The notes below the pieces were generated by a model. The model saw only the letters and a list, made by a program, of their open reading frames with translations. It ran no database searches and was not told the DNA's origin. Below are positions 1 through 7,788 of a stretch of DNA of 15,378 nucleotides, piece after piece. The stretch comes from DATJSJ01 sp035504175 (GTDB lineage: Bacteria; Pseudomonadota; Alphaproteobacteria; Acetobacterales; Acetobacteraceae). The stretch lies in assembly GCA_035504175.1 (NCBI GenBank), contig DATJSJ010000280.1:1-15378 (forward strand), read 5' to 3'. The stretch's first letter is position 1. The number at the start of each line of letters is the position of its first letter. The position numbers were made by a program, and so were the translations under genes.

Positions 1-1
1 T

Positions 2-3000
2 GGTTACGGCTGCGCGCTCCGGGCGCAGGCGCCGGCCAACCAGACCAAGCCGCCGCCGCTGCCGAAGACGATCGCCTGGGGGCAGATCGTCTCCTACATC
101 CTGCGCCAGCCGCTGCTCGCGCAGGCCTGCGGATTTCTGTACAGCACCACTGTCGCCATCGACCCGTCGCTGCTGCAGGATACGTCGTGGATCCACTTCG
201 TGATCGACACGAGTGTCGCGACCAACCCGTTTGCCGCCGATGCAACCGACCCCGCGCACCCCGACAAGGTGCGTAGCTACGCCGCCCGCCTCCCGGCGCT
301 GAATTCGAGCCGACGGGTGTTTGCGGCGACGTTGTTCCCGGTCGTACCGTCGCCCCAGCCGTCTCTCTCCAGTCCCAACAGCCCCGACGATCCGAGTCCG
401 GATGGGGAGGCGCAGACTTACGACGACGGCTTCGCGCAGGTCGTGCATGCGCATCAGCCGCCGACCGTCGATACCGCGACCGGCAGCACCGAGGGCATGG
501 CCCCGGCCGCGGAAGCCGGCATCCAGCTCGGCTGGGACGACGAACAGGTCACCATCTGGCTCAATCGGCAGCTCGGTCTGCTGCACGACCGCGCGTACCG
601 GAAGACCACCCAGCCGGAATCGCCGCTTGGCGTGGTTGGCTATCGGGTGGACGTGTCGCCGTCCGGTGCCAACGCCTGGCAGTCGCTGTGCGCCGTCTCC
701 GGCAGCCTGCCATTCTCGCAAACCAACCCCGGCACGGGCACCACGCCCTTGCCGGCGAACGCGGAGCTGTTCATCACGCCAGCTCCGGTCCGCCCGGCCG
801 ATGGCGGATCGACAACGAATATCGCCACGCCCTGGCTCCCGCTGTATTTCACCGCATGGCGCGGCACCAGCCTGGTCGCGGACGATCCGACGATCAGCCA
901 GCTCAATCCGCCGGATAAGGCGCAGCCGAGCGGCAACAGTGAAAACACGCCCTTGCCGAGCACCTCGCTGCGGCCGGCGAACCTGCCAACGCCGCCGCAG
1001 TACGGCCAGAGCTACGACTTCCGTGTCCGGCTGGTCGATCTGAGCGGCGGCGGCCCTGCGGTCAACGAGCAGCCGGTCCATCCCGGTCTCGCACCGATCG
1101 CCACCGTGGCGTTCCGCCGCTACATCCCGCCGAAAGCGCTGCAAGTCACCGCCACGCGCGCGCCCACGCACGCGCGAACTCCCCCCTCTGCGCGCGCGAT
1201 CGCCAAGCTCGTGGTGCGGCCGCCGCTTCTCGGCTATCCGGAGGCGATCTTCGCTGGCGTCAGCCCCGCCACGTTCCAGGGCGCCTCGCTCACCGCGCTC
1301 GTCAACGCGGCTTTCGCCGGCGGATGGTCGGCCGGCGTGCCCGATCCCGATGTCACCCAGTTCAAGGTCATCGTCGAGGCCGCGATCCCGGACCACGACA
1401 CCGGCGCGCAGGGCAGCTTGCCGGGCGACCTGGACGGGACGAAGTGGCGCATCGTCTATTCCGTGACCGAGAACTTCCCGACTGGCGCCAGTCCGGCGGT
1501 CACGCTCGCCCTGTCGTACATCGACGTGCCCGACATCGGCAGCATGGCGCTGCCGGCAAACAACGCGACCAAGCTGCCGATCCCGACAGCGCGCGACATC
1601 CGCATTCGTTTGCAACCTATCTGCGGGCTCAGGCCGAGCGAAATCGACAACCCCAACTACTTCGGTACACCGACGCCGCCGGTCGGCCCGTACTCCGATT
1701 TCACCACCCGGATGGAGAACGCGACCGAGGCGAATCTATTCCGCGGCATAGCGGCCCAGCAGTTGCGCGCCTGCTACCTCCAGCCATATGGCGGCGATCT
1801 GCCGGCACTGGTGGCGCAGTCTTTCGGCCTGACGTCGAACGGCCTGACCCTGGCGGCGCCTCCCGGCGTGCGCGCGGTGTTCGGCAGTTCCGGCGCGCTT
1901 CGCTGCACGCTCGCGCCCGACCGTAGCACGCTGACATTCGCCAACGCCAACGAGCTGCTCGGCCACTGGATCGTGGCGCTCACGCTGGAACTGTCGCGCG
2001 ACTGGACGTGGGACGGCTTCGCCAGTCCGGCGCTGTCGGTGTTCCGCGATCGCGGCGGACCTGCGATCGGCACGATGCCGTTTCCCGGCGTGGTGGCACC
2101 ACCGGCGCTCGGCGCTTCGGCCAATCGGGCCGACCGCACGAACACACGGCTCATCTTCCTCGATGCGATCAGCGCCCAGCCCGCGCCGGGTGCATTTCCG
2201 GACGTGCTGAACCCGCAGTATTCGATCACCGCCGACTTCCCCTCCGCCCCGGCGCTGACGCAGAGCTGGAGCAGCTTGCGGCTGCCGATCACCACGCCGC
2301 CGGCGCAGACGCCGAAAGTCGTTGCCACCGGCATCGCCGAAAGCCCGTACGTCCCCGCCTCCGACTATTCCAGCACGCAGTTGCGCGACCGGTATCTCTG
2401 GGTCGAGTTCGACGCGCCGGTCGCCGATACCAACGACGACGCCTATTTCGGCCGCATTCTCGCCTACGGCCCCGACCCGCTGCTGGCCGGCACACTGCTG
2501 CCGCCGACGGAGCTGCCGCTGGTCGCCGAGCCGCCCCTGGCGATCGACCCGGAGCCGGTGCGCGCCATCTTCGCCGGTCAGGATTCCGACGAAAGCGGGC
2601 TGGACGCGATGACGGAGTTGACGCCCGCCAGCCCCGCCATCTCGGGTCCGGACGGCGTGCATTTCCTGCTGCCACTGCCGCCGGGCCTGACGCAGGACGC
2701 GTTGCAGATGTTCGGCTTCTGGACCTACGAGTTCCGCGTCGGGCATGCGACTCCCGACAATGCGACCCAGCCGAAATGGTCCACGGCGCAAGGCCGGTTC
2801 GGCCGGCCGCTGCGTCTGGCAGGCATCCAACACCCGTCACCGCGCCTGACCTGCGCGGTGGTCCGCAACAGCACCGGAATCACCGTCACCGCACCCTATG
2901 CGGTGACCTTGCTCGACAACCTGCCGCAGCTCAGCGCGGCATACGGCGATCCCCAGACCGCGCTCTGGTTCATGCTCTACACGCAAGTCACGCAAACCGA

Positions 3001-3403
3001 TGGCGCGTCGCGACGAAACGTGCTGCTGACGCAGCAATCCGGCACGCTGCTTCCCACAGGGCAGGGGACTCTCGTCCCCGGCTCCAGCGCCCTGCCGCAG
3101 GGCTCTGCGACGTTCGAGGAAACGCAGGTCGAATTGCTGCTGTCCACAATCGGCCTGTCGCGCACTGCACCGCTGAGCGTGCTGGCGGTCGAGGTGCTGC
3201 CCGGACCGGTTCACGGGCCAACCTTTGCCGCGGGCGCGGCCTCCCCATCCGGCGCCACGGCCGCGGCGCGGGCCGCGACGACCACCGGGTCCACCGGGAC
3301 GGCAACGACGGCCACCCTGGCCGAGGCCCCGCTCGGCCTGCAGCTCGGCCAGCGCCGCATTCTGCGCACCTCGCCGCTGGTCGCAGTACCGACGATCTGC
3401 TGA
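2..3403 (+). CDS. Very large uncharacterised protein, 5' end outside the window
   Basis: I do not recognise this protein. The frame is open from base 2 to the TGA at 3401-3403, giving 1133 residues. A GTG at 200 is the first in-window start-type codon of note, but the 66 codons before it have the same GC-ending codon use and read as ordinary protein, so the true start lies upstream of the window. The sequence is rich in Pro, Ala and Thr, has few long helices and shows no membrane segments. Short patches near residues 338-346 (YDFRVRLVD) and 909-915 (YEFRVGH) resemble the penultimate strand of fibronectin-III-like beta sandwiches. A Gly/Ala/Ser/Thr-rich linker near residues 1073-1105 precedes a short tail ending in Cys. 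No catalytic motif is evident. A large modular beta-rich structural, surface or secreted protein is a guess. Coding status is very likely; function is unknown. Confidence 0.85.
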   Translation, partial: GYGCALRAQAPANQTKPPPLPKTIAWGQIVSYILRQPLLAQACGFLYSTTVAIDPSLLQDTSWIHFVIDTSVATNPFAADATDPAHPDKVRSYAARLPALNSSRRVFAATLFPVVPSPQPSLSSPNSPDDPSPDGEAQTYDDGFAQVVHAHQPPTVDTATGSTEGMAPAAEAGIQLGWDDEQVTIWLNRQLGLLHDRAYRKTTQPESPLGVVGYRVDVSPSGANAWQSLCAVSGSLPFSQTNPGTGTTPLPANAELFITPAPVRPADGGSTTNIATPWLPLYFTAWRGTSLVADDPTISQLNPPDKAQPSGNSENTPLPSTSLRPANLPTPPQYGQSYDFRVRLVDLSGGGPAVNEQPVHPGLAPIATVAFRRYIPPKALQVTATRAPTHARTPPSARAIAKLVVRPPLLGYPEAIFAGVSPATFQGASLTALVNAAFAGGWSAGVPDPDVTQFKVIVEAAIPDHDTGAQGSLPGDLDGTKWRIVYSVTENFPTGASPAVTLALSYIDVPDIGSMALPANNATKLPIPTARDIRIRLQPICGLRPSEIDNPNYFGTPTPPVGPYSDFTTRMENATEANLFRGIAAQQLRACYLQPYGGDLPALVAQSFGLTSNGLTLAAPPGVRAVFGSSGALRCTLAPDRSTLTFANANELLGHWIVALTLELSRDWTWDGFASPALSVFRDRGGPAIGTMPFPGVVAPPALGASANRADRTNTRLIFLDAISAQPAPGAFPDVLNPQYSITADFPSAPALTQSWSSLRLPITTPPAQTPKVVATGIAESPYVPASDYSSTQLRDRYLWVEFDAPVADTNDDAYFGRILAYGPDPLLAGTLLPPTELPLVAEPPLAIDPEPVRAIFAGQDSDESGLDAMTELTPASPAISGPDGVHFLLPLPPGLTQDALQMFGFWTYEFRVGHATPDNATQPKWSTAQGRFGRPLRLAGIQHPSPRLTCAVVRNSTGITVTAPYAVTLLDNLPQLSAAYGDPQTALWFMLYTQVTQTDGASRRNVLLTQQSGTLLPTGQGTLVPGSSALPQGSATFEETQVELLLSTIGLSRTAPLSVLAVEVLPGPVHGPTFAAGAASPSGATAAARAATTTGSTGTATTATLAEAPLGLQLGQRRILRTSPLVAVPTIC

Positions 3404-3918
3404 ACCTCTTCGTGCAGGATCCCCGCGCCACGGGCCTGGAGACGCCCTCACGACTTTTCGCGGGATCGCTCGGAAGGACGGGATGCCGGCGCTCGCTCGG
3501 CGGCGTTGACCACGGCTGAGGTCAGGCGGCTGAGCCGCGCGTGCGGTGCAGACCCTTCCGCAGCGCACGATCGCGCGCTGTTTCTCGTCCGCTTTGCCGG
3601 TGCTCTTCGTCGCTCTCGGGTGAAGCGCCGCAACCCGACCCCGGCCAGCCGATCCGACTACCATCGCCGCCCAGACCGATCTGGTCAGGGAATTTCCACC
3701 ACAGCTGCGGACATTGCCTTCCGCGATCCGATCCGGATCACGCTTGCCGAGTTCCGCGAGATCGGTGGCGTCCGCGGCGTCATGCCGACGCAGATCGATG
3801 AGGAGATCGCCTTTTCCCGATGGTCCCGCCGGGCTTTGCGAGGCGATGCTGCTGTCCCGGAAAGCCGGCCGCGCGCGCCGCTGCCGTGCGGGACACCATC
3901 CTGACGCCGGTGGCTTGA

Positions 3919-3937
3919 CTCCGGCCGGAGCCCGGGC
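3919..3937. promoter_or_regulatory. Two abutting palindromes upstream of the sugar-type ABC operon
   Basis: CTCCGGCCGGAG (3919-3930) is a perfect 12-bp palindrome and GCCCGGGC (3930-3937) a perfect 8-bp one sharing its last base. They sit 57-75 bp before the ATG at 3994. A TTGACT hexamer at 3915-3920 overlaps the left edge and would be a fair -35, but no acceptable -10 lies 16-18 bp downstream; CATAAA at 3968-3973 is a weaker -10 with only a poor -35 (TTCCCG, 3944-3949). The palindromes could be a repressor site for the importer, but in DNA this GC-rich such palindromes also arise by chance. Confidence 0.25.
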
Positions 3938-3981
3938 ACAGCCTTCCCGGTCGATCCAGCGACGAACCATAAATCCAAAAC

Positions 3982-3988
3982 AGGGAGG
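3982..3988 (+). promoter_or_regulatory. Strong ribosome binding site of the binding-protein gene
   Basis: AGGGAGG lies five bases before the ATG at 3994. It fixes the start of the periplasmic binding protein and is among the best Shine-Dalgarno matches in the window, as expected for the most abundant component of an importer. Confidence 0.8.
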
Positions 3989-3993
3989 CAACC

Positions 3994-5031
3994 ATGAGCA
4001 TCGGTGTCCGCCGTTTCGCCGTGCGAGCCGCGGCGGCCGCGACCGTCGCCGGCGTCACGCTCGGTCTGGCGTTCACGCCCGCCCGCGCGCAGGAGAAATT
4101 CACGCTCGGCTACTCAACCGGGTTCCTGCAGGATCCCTTCCAGGTGATCCAGGCCGACAAGGTGATCTCCGAGGCGAAGGCCGCGGGGCTGAAGACGCTG
4201 CCGGTCGCCAACGCGGCGAACGATCCGGGCAAGCAGATCGTCGATTTTCACAACCTGATCTCGGAAGGCGCGCAGGGCATCATCATGGTCGCCCGCGACA
4301 GCGACGCGATCGTGCCGGCCCTCCACTTCGCGGCCAGCAAGCATGTGCCGGTGGTCGCGATCGACATGGGCCCGGCCAGCGGCAAGGCGGTGATGGTGGT
4401 GCGGGCGGACAACATCCGCATGGGCGCCGACGCCTGCGCTCTGACCGGCAAGGCGCTTGGCGGCAAGGGCGTGGTGCTGTCGCTGATGGGCGATCAGGCC
4501 ACACTGAACGGGCGCGATCGCACCAGCGGGTTCGCCGACTGCATGAAGAAGGATTTTCCGAACATCAAGGTGATCCAGCAGCCAACCTACTGGCAGGCCG
4601 AGAAGGCCGCTGCGATCGCGCAGACGATCGTGACCTCGACGCCGGATCTCGGTGCGATCTACATGCAAAGCGACGCGGTGATGCTTCCCGGCGTGCTGAA
4701 CGTGCTGAAGACCGCCGGCAAGCTCAAGAAGGTCGGCGAACCGGGGCATATCTTCCTGGTCAGCATCGACGGCACGCCGTTCGCGCACGAGAAGATCCGC
4801 GACGGCTATCTCGACGCCGCGATCTCCCAGCCGCTCAATCTCTACGTGAAATGGGGCCTCTATTACCTCGAAGGCGCCGAGGCCGGAAAGACGTTCGCGC
4901 CCGGCCCGACCGATCACGACAGCCGCATCGTGATGTTCAACGGCAACCCGATGGACATGCTGCCCGCGCCCATCGTGACCAAGGCCAATGTCGATGATCC
5001 GAGCCTGTGGGCGAACAGCGTGAAGCACTGA
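3994..5031 (+). CDS. Sugar-type ABC transporter periplasmic binding protein (RbsB-like)
   Basis: This is the 345-residue solute receptor of the importer encoded by this and the next two genes. It would capture a small ligand in the periplasm and deliver it to the permease. Residues 1-32 form a Sec signal peptide: an RR-containing basic start, an Ala/Val/Leu core and an ARA cleavage site before Gln33. The mature part has the alternating beta/alpha pattern of type I periplasmic binding proteins: FTLGYSTGFLQDPF at the start, EGAQGIIMVARDSDAIVPAL (about 91-110), VPVVAIDMG (118-126), and a hinge-proximal LVSIDGTPFA (255-264). Length is normal for the family. The start is set by AGGGAGG five bases upstream. 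It begins a + strand operon and is followed after 30 bp by the ATPase. The ligand is not readable; ribose, xylose, other sugars, autoinducer-2-like molecules and polyols are all used by relatives. Confidence 0.92.
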   Translation: MSIGVRRFAVRAAAAATVAGVTLGLAFTPARAQEKFTLGYSTGFLQDPFQVIQADKVISEAKAAGLKTLPVANAANDPGKQIVDFHNLISEGAQGIIMVARDSDAIVPALHFAASKHVPVVAIDMGPASGKAVMVVRADNIRMGADACALTGKALGGKGVVLSLMGDQATLNGRDRTSGFADCMKKDFPNIKVIQQPTYWQAEKAAAIAQTIVTSTPDLGAIYMQSDAVMLPGVLNVLKTAGKLKKVGEPGHIFLVSIDGTPFAHEKIRDGYLDAAISQPLNLYVKWGLYYLEGAEAGKTFAPGPTDHDSRIVMFNGNPMDMLPAPIVTKANVDDPSLWANSVKH

Positions 5032-5061
5032 CGCCTCACGCCAGTCGACGGCGCGGTCAGG

Positions 5062-6615
5062 ATGCGTGGTGAGGCGGCGGCCCCGGATACTGCCGACGCG
5101 GCCGGGGCCGCCATCGCCGAGGTCATTGCCGTCTCGAAGCGCTTCGGCCGAAGCCAGGCGCTGACGAACGTCTCCGTGGCCGTCCCGACGGGCGATTCAC
5201 GGGCACTCGTCGGCCGCAACGGCGCCGGCAAATCGACGCTGGTCGCGGTATTGACCGGAATGCTCGCGCCGGACTCCGGCCGCGTCCGTTTCGGCGGCGC
5301 GGACGCACCCGGCCTTGCCGAGCGGCAGAAATGGCGCGATCGGGTGGCCTGCGTCTACCAGAAATCCACGCTGGTGCCGACGCTGACCGTCGCCGAGAAC
5401 CTGCTGCTGAACAGCCAGCCCACCGGACCGCTCGGCCTCATCCGATGGGGTGCGGTGCGGCGCGAGGCCGAGCGCGTGCTCGCCGGGTGGGGCATGGAGC
5501 TGGACGTCGAGCAGGAATGCGCCCGCCTCACTGTCGAGCAGCGGCAGATTGTCGAGATCGCGCGCGCGCTGATCCAGGGCGCCCGCTTCATCATCCTGGA
5601 CGAGCCGACCGCCGAGCTCGAAGGGCGCGAGGTGCGGCGGCTGTTCGACCGCATCGCACACCTGCAGCGCACCGGTGTCACGTTCCTCTACATCTCCCAT
5701 TATCTCGAAGAGATCTACGAAGTCTGCCGCAGCGTGACGGTGCTGCGCGACGGCCGCGTGGTGGCGGAAGGACCGCTGGCCGCGATGCCGAAGGAGCGCG
5801 TCGTCGCGGCGATGGTGGGCGAGGCGGGCCGCGCATCGCTGGCACCCGGACGCGTGGCGTCTGCATCCATTGCGGCGAAGCCGGCGCTCGAGCTGCGCGG
5901 CGTCACGATCGCGGGAACTGCCGCCGATATCAGCCTGCGGGTCGGCGCGGGCGAATGCGTCGGGCTCGCCGGGCTTGCGGGCTCCGGCAAGGGTGAGATC
6001 GGCGACGCGATCACCGGGCTGATCGCACCCGACGCCGGCGGCATCGCGGTCGCGGGGACCGAACTCCGTCGGAGCGATGTGCGCGATGCGCAGCGCAAGG
6101 GCGTCGGCACCGTGCCGCGCGATCGCCACGCCCGCGGCATCGTGCCGCTGCTGCCGATCGCCGAAAACATGACCATGACGATCGCCGACCGGCTCGGTCC
6201 CGCCGGCGTGATCGTGCCGGCGCGGCAGCAGGACGCGGCGATGCGCATGGTCCGTTCGCTGCAGATCGTCGCCACCTCCGTCGCGCAGCCGATCAAGGAA
6301 CTCAGCGGCGGCAACCAGCAGAAGGCGGTGATGGCGCGGGCGCTCGCCTCCGAACCGCAGGTGCTGGTGCTGCACTATCCCACGCAGGGTGTCGACATCG
6401 CCTCGAAGGAGGCGCTGTTCGGGATCGTCGAGCGGGCGCGGGCCGGCGGCACGGCCGTGCTGATCATCTCTGACGAGCTGGACGAGCTGGCGGTCTGCGA
6501 CCGGGTGCTGGTGATCTTCAAGGGGCGGCTCACGCGCGAATTCACCGCCGGCTGGGACAGCGAGGCGCTGGTCGCGGCGATCGAGGGGATCGGACATGAC
6601 GAGCGAACCGGCTGA
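5062..6615 (+). CDS. Sugar-type ABC transporter ATP-binding protein with two nucleotide-binding domains (RbsA/MglA-like)
   Basis: This 517-residue protein has the two fused ATPase domains typical of simple-sugar importers and would power the permease from the cytoplasmic face. NBD1 has Walker A GRNGAGKST (51-59), Q-loop Gln100, a signature region reading LTVEQRQ (156-162) in place of LSGGQ, Walker B FIILDEPTAE (176-185) and switch His213. NBD2 has a divergent Walker A GLAGSGKGE (304-312) and an intact signature LSGGNQQ (414-420), but its Walker B reads VLVLHYPTQGVD (434-445): the Asp-Glu pair is replaced by His438-Tyr439. Asymmetric sites are normal in RbsA-type proteins, where one NBD is usually weak, but this change removes the metal-binding Asp and the catalytic Glu together. 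The ATG at 5062 has only a weak upstream purine stretch, so translation may be coupled to the binding protein 30 bp upstream. The 3' end overlaps the permease by 20 bp. Confidence 0.93.
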   Translation: MRGEAAAPDTADAAGAAIAEVIAVSKRFGRSQALTNVSVAVPTGDSRALVGRNGAGKSTLVAVLTGMLAPDSGRVRFGGADAPGLAERQKWRDRVACVYQKSTLVPTLTVAENLLLNSQPTGPLGLIRWGAVRREAERVLAGWGMELDVEQECARLTVEQRQIVEIARALIQGARFIILDEPTAELEGREVRRLFDRIAHLQRTGVTFLYISHYLEEIYEVCRSVTVLRDGRVVAEGPLAAMPKERVVAAMVGEAGRASLAPGRVASASIAAKPALELRGVTIAGTAADISLRVGAGECVGLAGLAGSGKGEIGDAITGLIAPDAGGIAVAGTELRRSDVRDAQRKGVGTVPRDRHARGIVPLLPIAENMTMTIADRLGPAGVIVPARQQDAAMRMVRSLQIVATSVAQPIKELSGGNQQKAVMARALASEPQVLVLHYPTQGVDIASKEALFGIVERARAGGTAVLIISDELDELAVCDRVLVIFKGRLTREFTAGWDSEALVAAIEGIGHDERTG

Positions 6616-7618
6616 GGCTCTGAGCGGCCGGCCGGCGCCGCTGCTGTCGCGCCTGCCGCTGCTTGGCCTGCGCGAACTGACGCTCGTCCCCGCGATCGTG
6701 CTGGCGGTCGTGATCGGCGCGCTCGTCTCGAACGCATTCCTGACCGTCGACAATCTCCTGAACATCCTGCAGCAGTCGTCCGAGCTCTCGGTCGTCGTCA
6801 TCGCCGAGACGCTGGTGCTGCTGGCCGGGCGCTTCGATCTGTCGCTCGAATCGGTGGTGGGACTGGCGCCGATGCTCGGCGCGTGGCTGATCATCAGGAA
6901 CGTCGAAGTCGGCGGCTCCGGGATCGGGCTTGACTGGCGGCTGGCGATCGCGGTGGTGCTGCTCACCGGCGCCGTCGTCGGCGCGGTCAACGGCTTCCTG
7001 ATCGTCCGGCTGCGACTGAACGCCTTCATCGTCACGCTGGCCATGCTGATCCTGCTGCGCGGCGCACAACTCGGCACGACCAGCGGCAAGACGCTGTTCG
7101 ACCTTCCGGACGGCTATCTGTATCTCGGGTCCGGCAAGTGGGCGAGCGTTCCGGTGTCGATCTGGGTCGCCGCCATCCTCTATTTGGCGTTCGGGCTGTT
7201 CCTGCGCTTTCACCGGCTTGGCCGCGCCTTGTATGCGATCGGCGGCAATGCCGAGGCGGCGCGCGTCGGCGGCATCCGCGTCGAACGGGTGCTGTGGGGC
7301 ACGTTCATCGTCGCCGGCATGCTGGCCGCGCTTGCCGGGCTCATGCTCACCGGCCGGATCGCCTCGGTCGTGCCGAGCCAAGGCCAGAACATGATCTTTT
7401 ACGTGTTCGCGGCGGCCGTGATCGGCGGCATTAGCCTCAACGGCGGCAAGGGGCGGCTGCTCGGCGCCCTCACCGGCGTGCTGCTTCTCGGCATTCTGCA
7501 GAACGTGCTGACGCTCGCCGAAATCCCGGCCTTCTGGATCGACGCCGTATATGGCGGGATCATCCTGGTGGCACTGGTGCTGAGCCGCGTCACGGGCGGC
7601 CAGGCGGAGGAGAGTTGA
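6596..7618 (+). CDS. Sugar-type ABC transporter permease (RbsC-like, BPD_transp_2)
   Basis: This 340-residue inner-membrane protein forms the translocation path, probably as a homodimer. About nine or ten hydrophobic segments are visible, for example near residues 30-50, 63-78, 86-101, 115-139, 142-160, 186-204, 232-256, 264-280, 286-306 and 312-330. Family landmarks are LAGRFDLSLESVVG (76-89), equivalent to the IDLSVGS region of RbsC, the cytoplasmic coupling segment GGNAEAARVGGI (216-227), and VIGGISLNGGKGRLLGALTG (275-294). The ATG at 6596 lies inside the ATPase gene, a 20-bp overlap that supports translational coupling. It ends the importer operon; 170 bp follow before the monooxygenase. 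Substrate specificity cannot be read from the permease. Confidence 0.93.
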   Translation: MTSEPAEALSGRPAPLLSRLPLLGLRELTLVPAIVLAVVIGALVSNAFLTVDNLLNILQQSSELSVVVIAETLVLLAGRFDLSLESVVGLAPMLGAWLIIRNVEVGGSGIGLDWRLAIAVVLLTGAVVGAVNGFLIVRLRLNAFIVTLAMLILLRGAQLGTTSGKTLFDLPDGYLYLGSGKWASVPVSIWVAAILYLAFGLFLRFHRLGRALYAIGGNAEAARVGGIRVERVLWGTFIVAGMLAALAGLMLTGRIASVVPSQGQNMIFYVFAAAVIGGISLNGGKGRLLGALTGVLLLGILQNVLTLAEIPAFWIDAVYGGIILVALVLSRVTGGQAEES

Positions 7619-7788
7619 GGGCATGCGTCGGGCCGGTCGGGGCGCGGCAACACGGTCGCCTTGACGCAGCGGAAAGAATACCATGGCCCCGGCCGCAAAC
7701 GATGCGCACACACGCCGGCGTCCCGCGTTAGGATGCCGCGCGATGTGGCCGCTTGCCGGACGGCCGCCAAACCTCGGAGGAAGCGACC
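7619..7788 (+). promoter_or_regulatory. 170-bp gap before the monooxygenase
   Basis: The gap between the permease stop and the monooxygenase is long enough for a separate promoter. A TTGACG hexamer at 7661-7666 is a good -35 match, but no -10 lies at 16-18 bp. GGCCG (7747-7751) and CGGCC (7761-7765) could form a small hairpin just before the ribosome binding site. No terminator with a T-run follows the permease, so read-through from the importer operon remains possible. Confidence 0.3.
7775..7780 (+). promoter_or_regulatory. Ribosome binding site that decides the monooxygenase start
   Basis: CGGAGG eight bases before the ATG at 7789 selects that codon over the in-frame ATG at 7753, which would add a 12-residue N-terminus (MPDGRQTSEEAT) not expected in this family and has no such site in front of it. 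Confidence 0.75.

Larger units (their letters stand above)
3404..3993. other. 590-bp stretch without a convincing gene
   Basis: Several short overlapping frames exist here but none has a good ribosome binding site or consistent codon use throughout. A 108-bp patch at 3707-3814, read on the + strand in the frame that opens at 3506, has GC-ending codons and a protein-like translation (IRITLAEFREIGGVRG among it). It may be the remnant of a decayed gene, or chance. Just after the stop of the giant gene, GATCCCCGCG (3418-3427) and CGCGGGATC (3459-3467) could pair around a smaller GGGC/GCCC stem, but with no T-run it is a poor terminator. The last 90 bp are the leader of the importer operon, with two abutting palindromes and a strong ribosome binding site. 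Confidence 0.5.

Noticed and set aside
3418..3467. Inverted repeat after the giant gene as a terminator
   Set aside because: The arms are about 31 nt apart, imperfect by one C, and no T-run follows; the only run is TTTT inside the loop.
2008..3519. 503-codon open frame on the + strand overlapping the giant gene
   Set aside because: Out-of-frame Arg/Ala-rich translation. The overlapped frame has consistent codon use and protein-like sequence to its stop at 3403.
3506..3904. 132-codon + strand frame as an intact gene
   Set aside because: Only the middle part looks coding, its ends are low-complexity, and no ribosome binding site precedes the start. It is kept as a possible remnant only.
5197..7089. 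630-codon open frame on the - strand
   Set aside because: It lies entirely opposite the ATPase and permease genes, whose motifs are unmistakable. Long antisense frames are expected at this GC content, and its translation is low-complexity Arg/Asp/His-rich.
6542..7711. 389-codon open frame on the - strand
   Set aside because: Antisense shadow of the permease with a charged, Gln/Asp/Arg-rich translation and no family resemblance.
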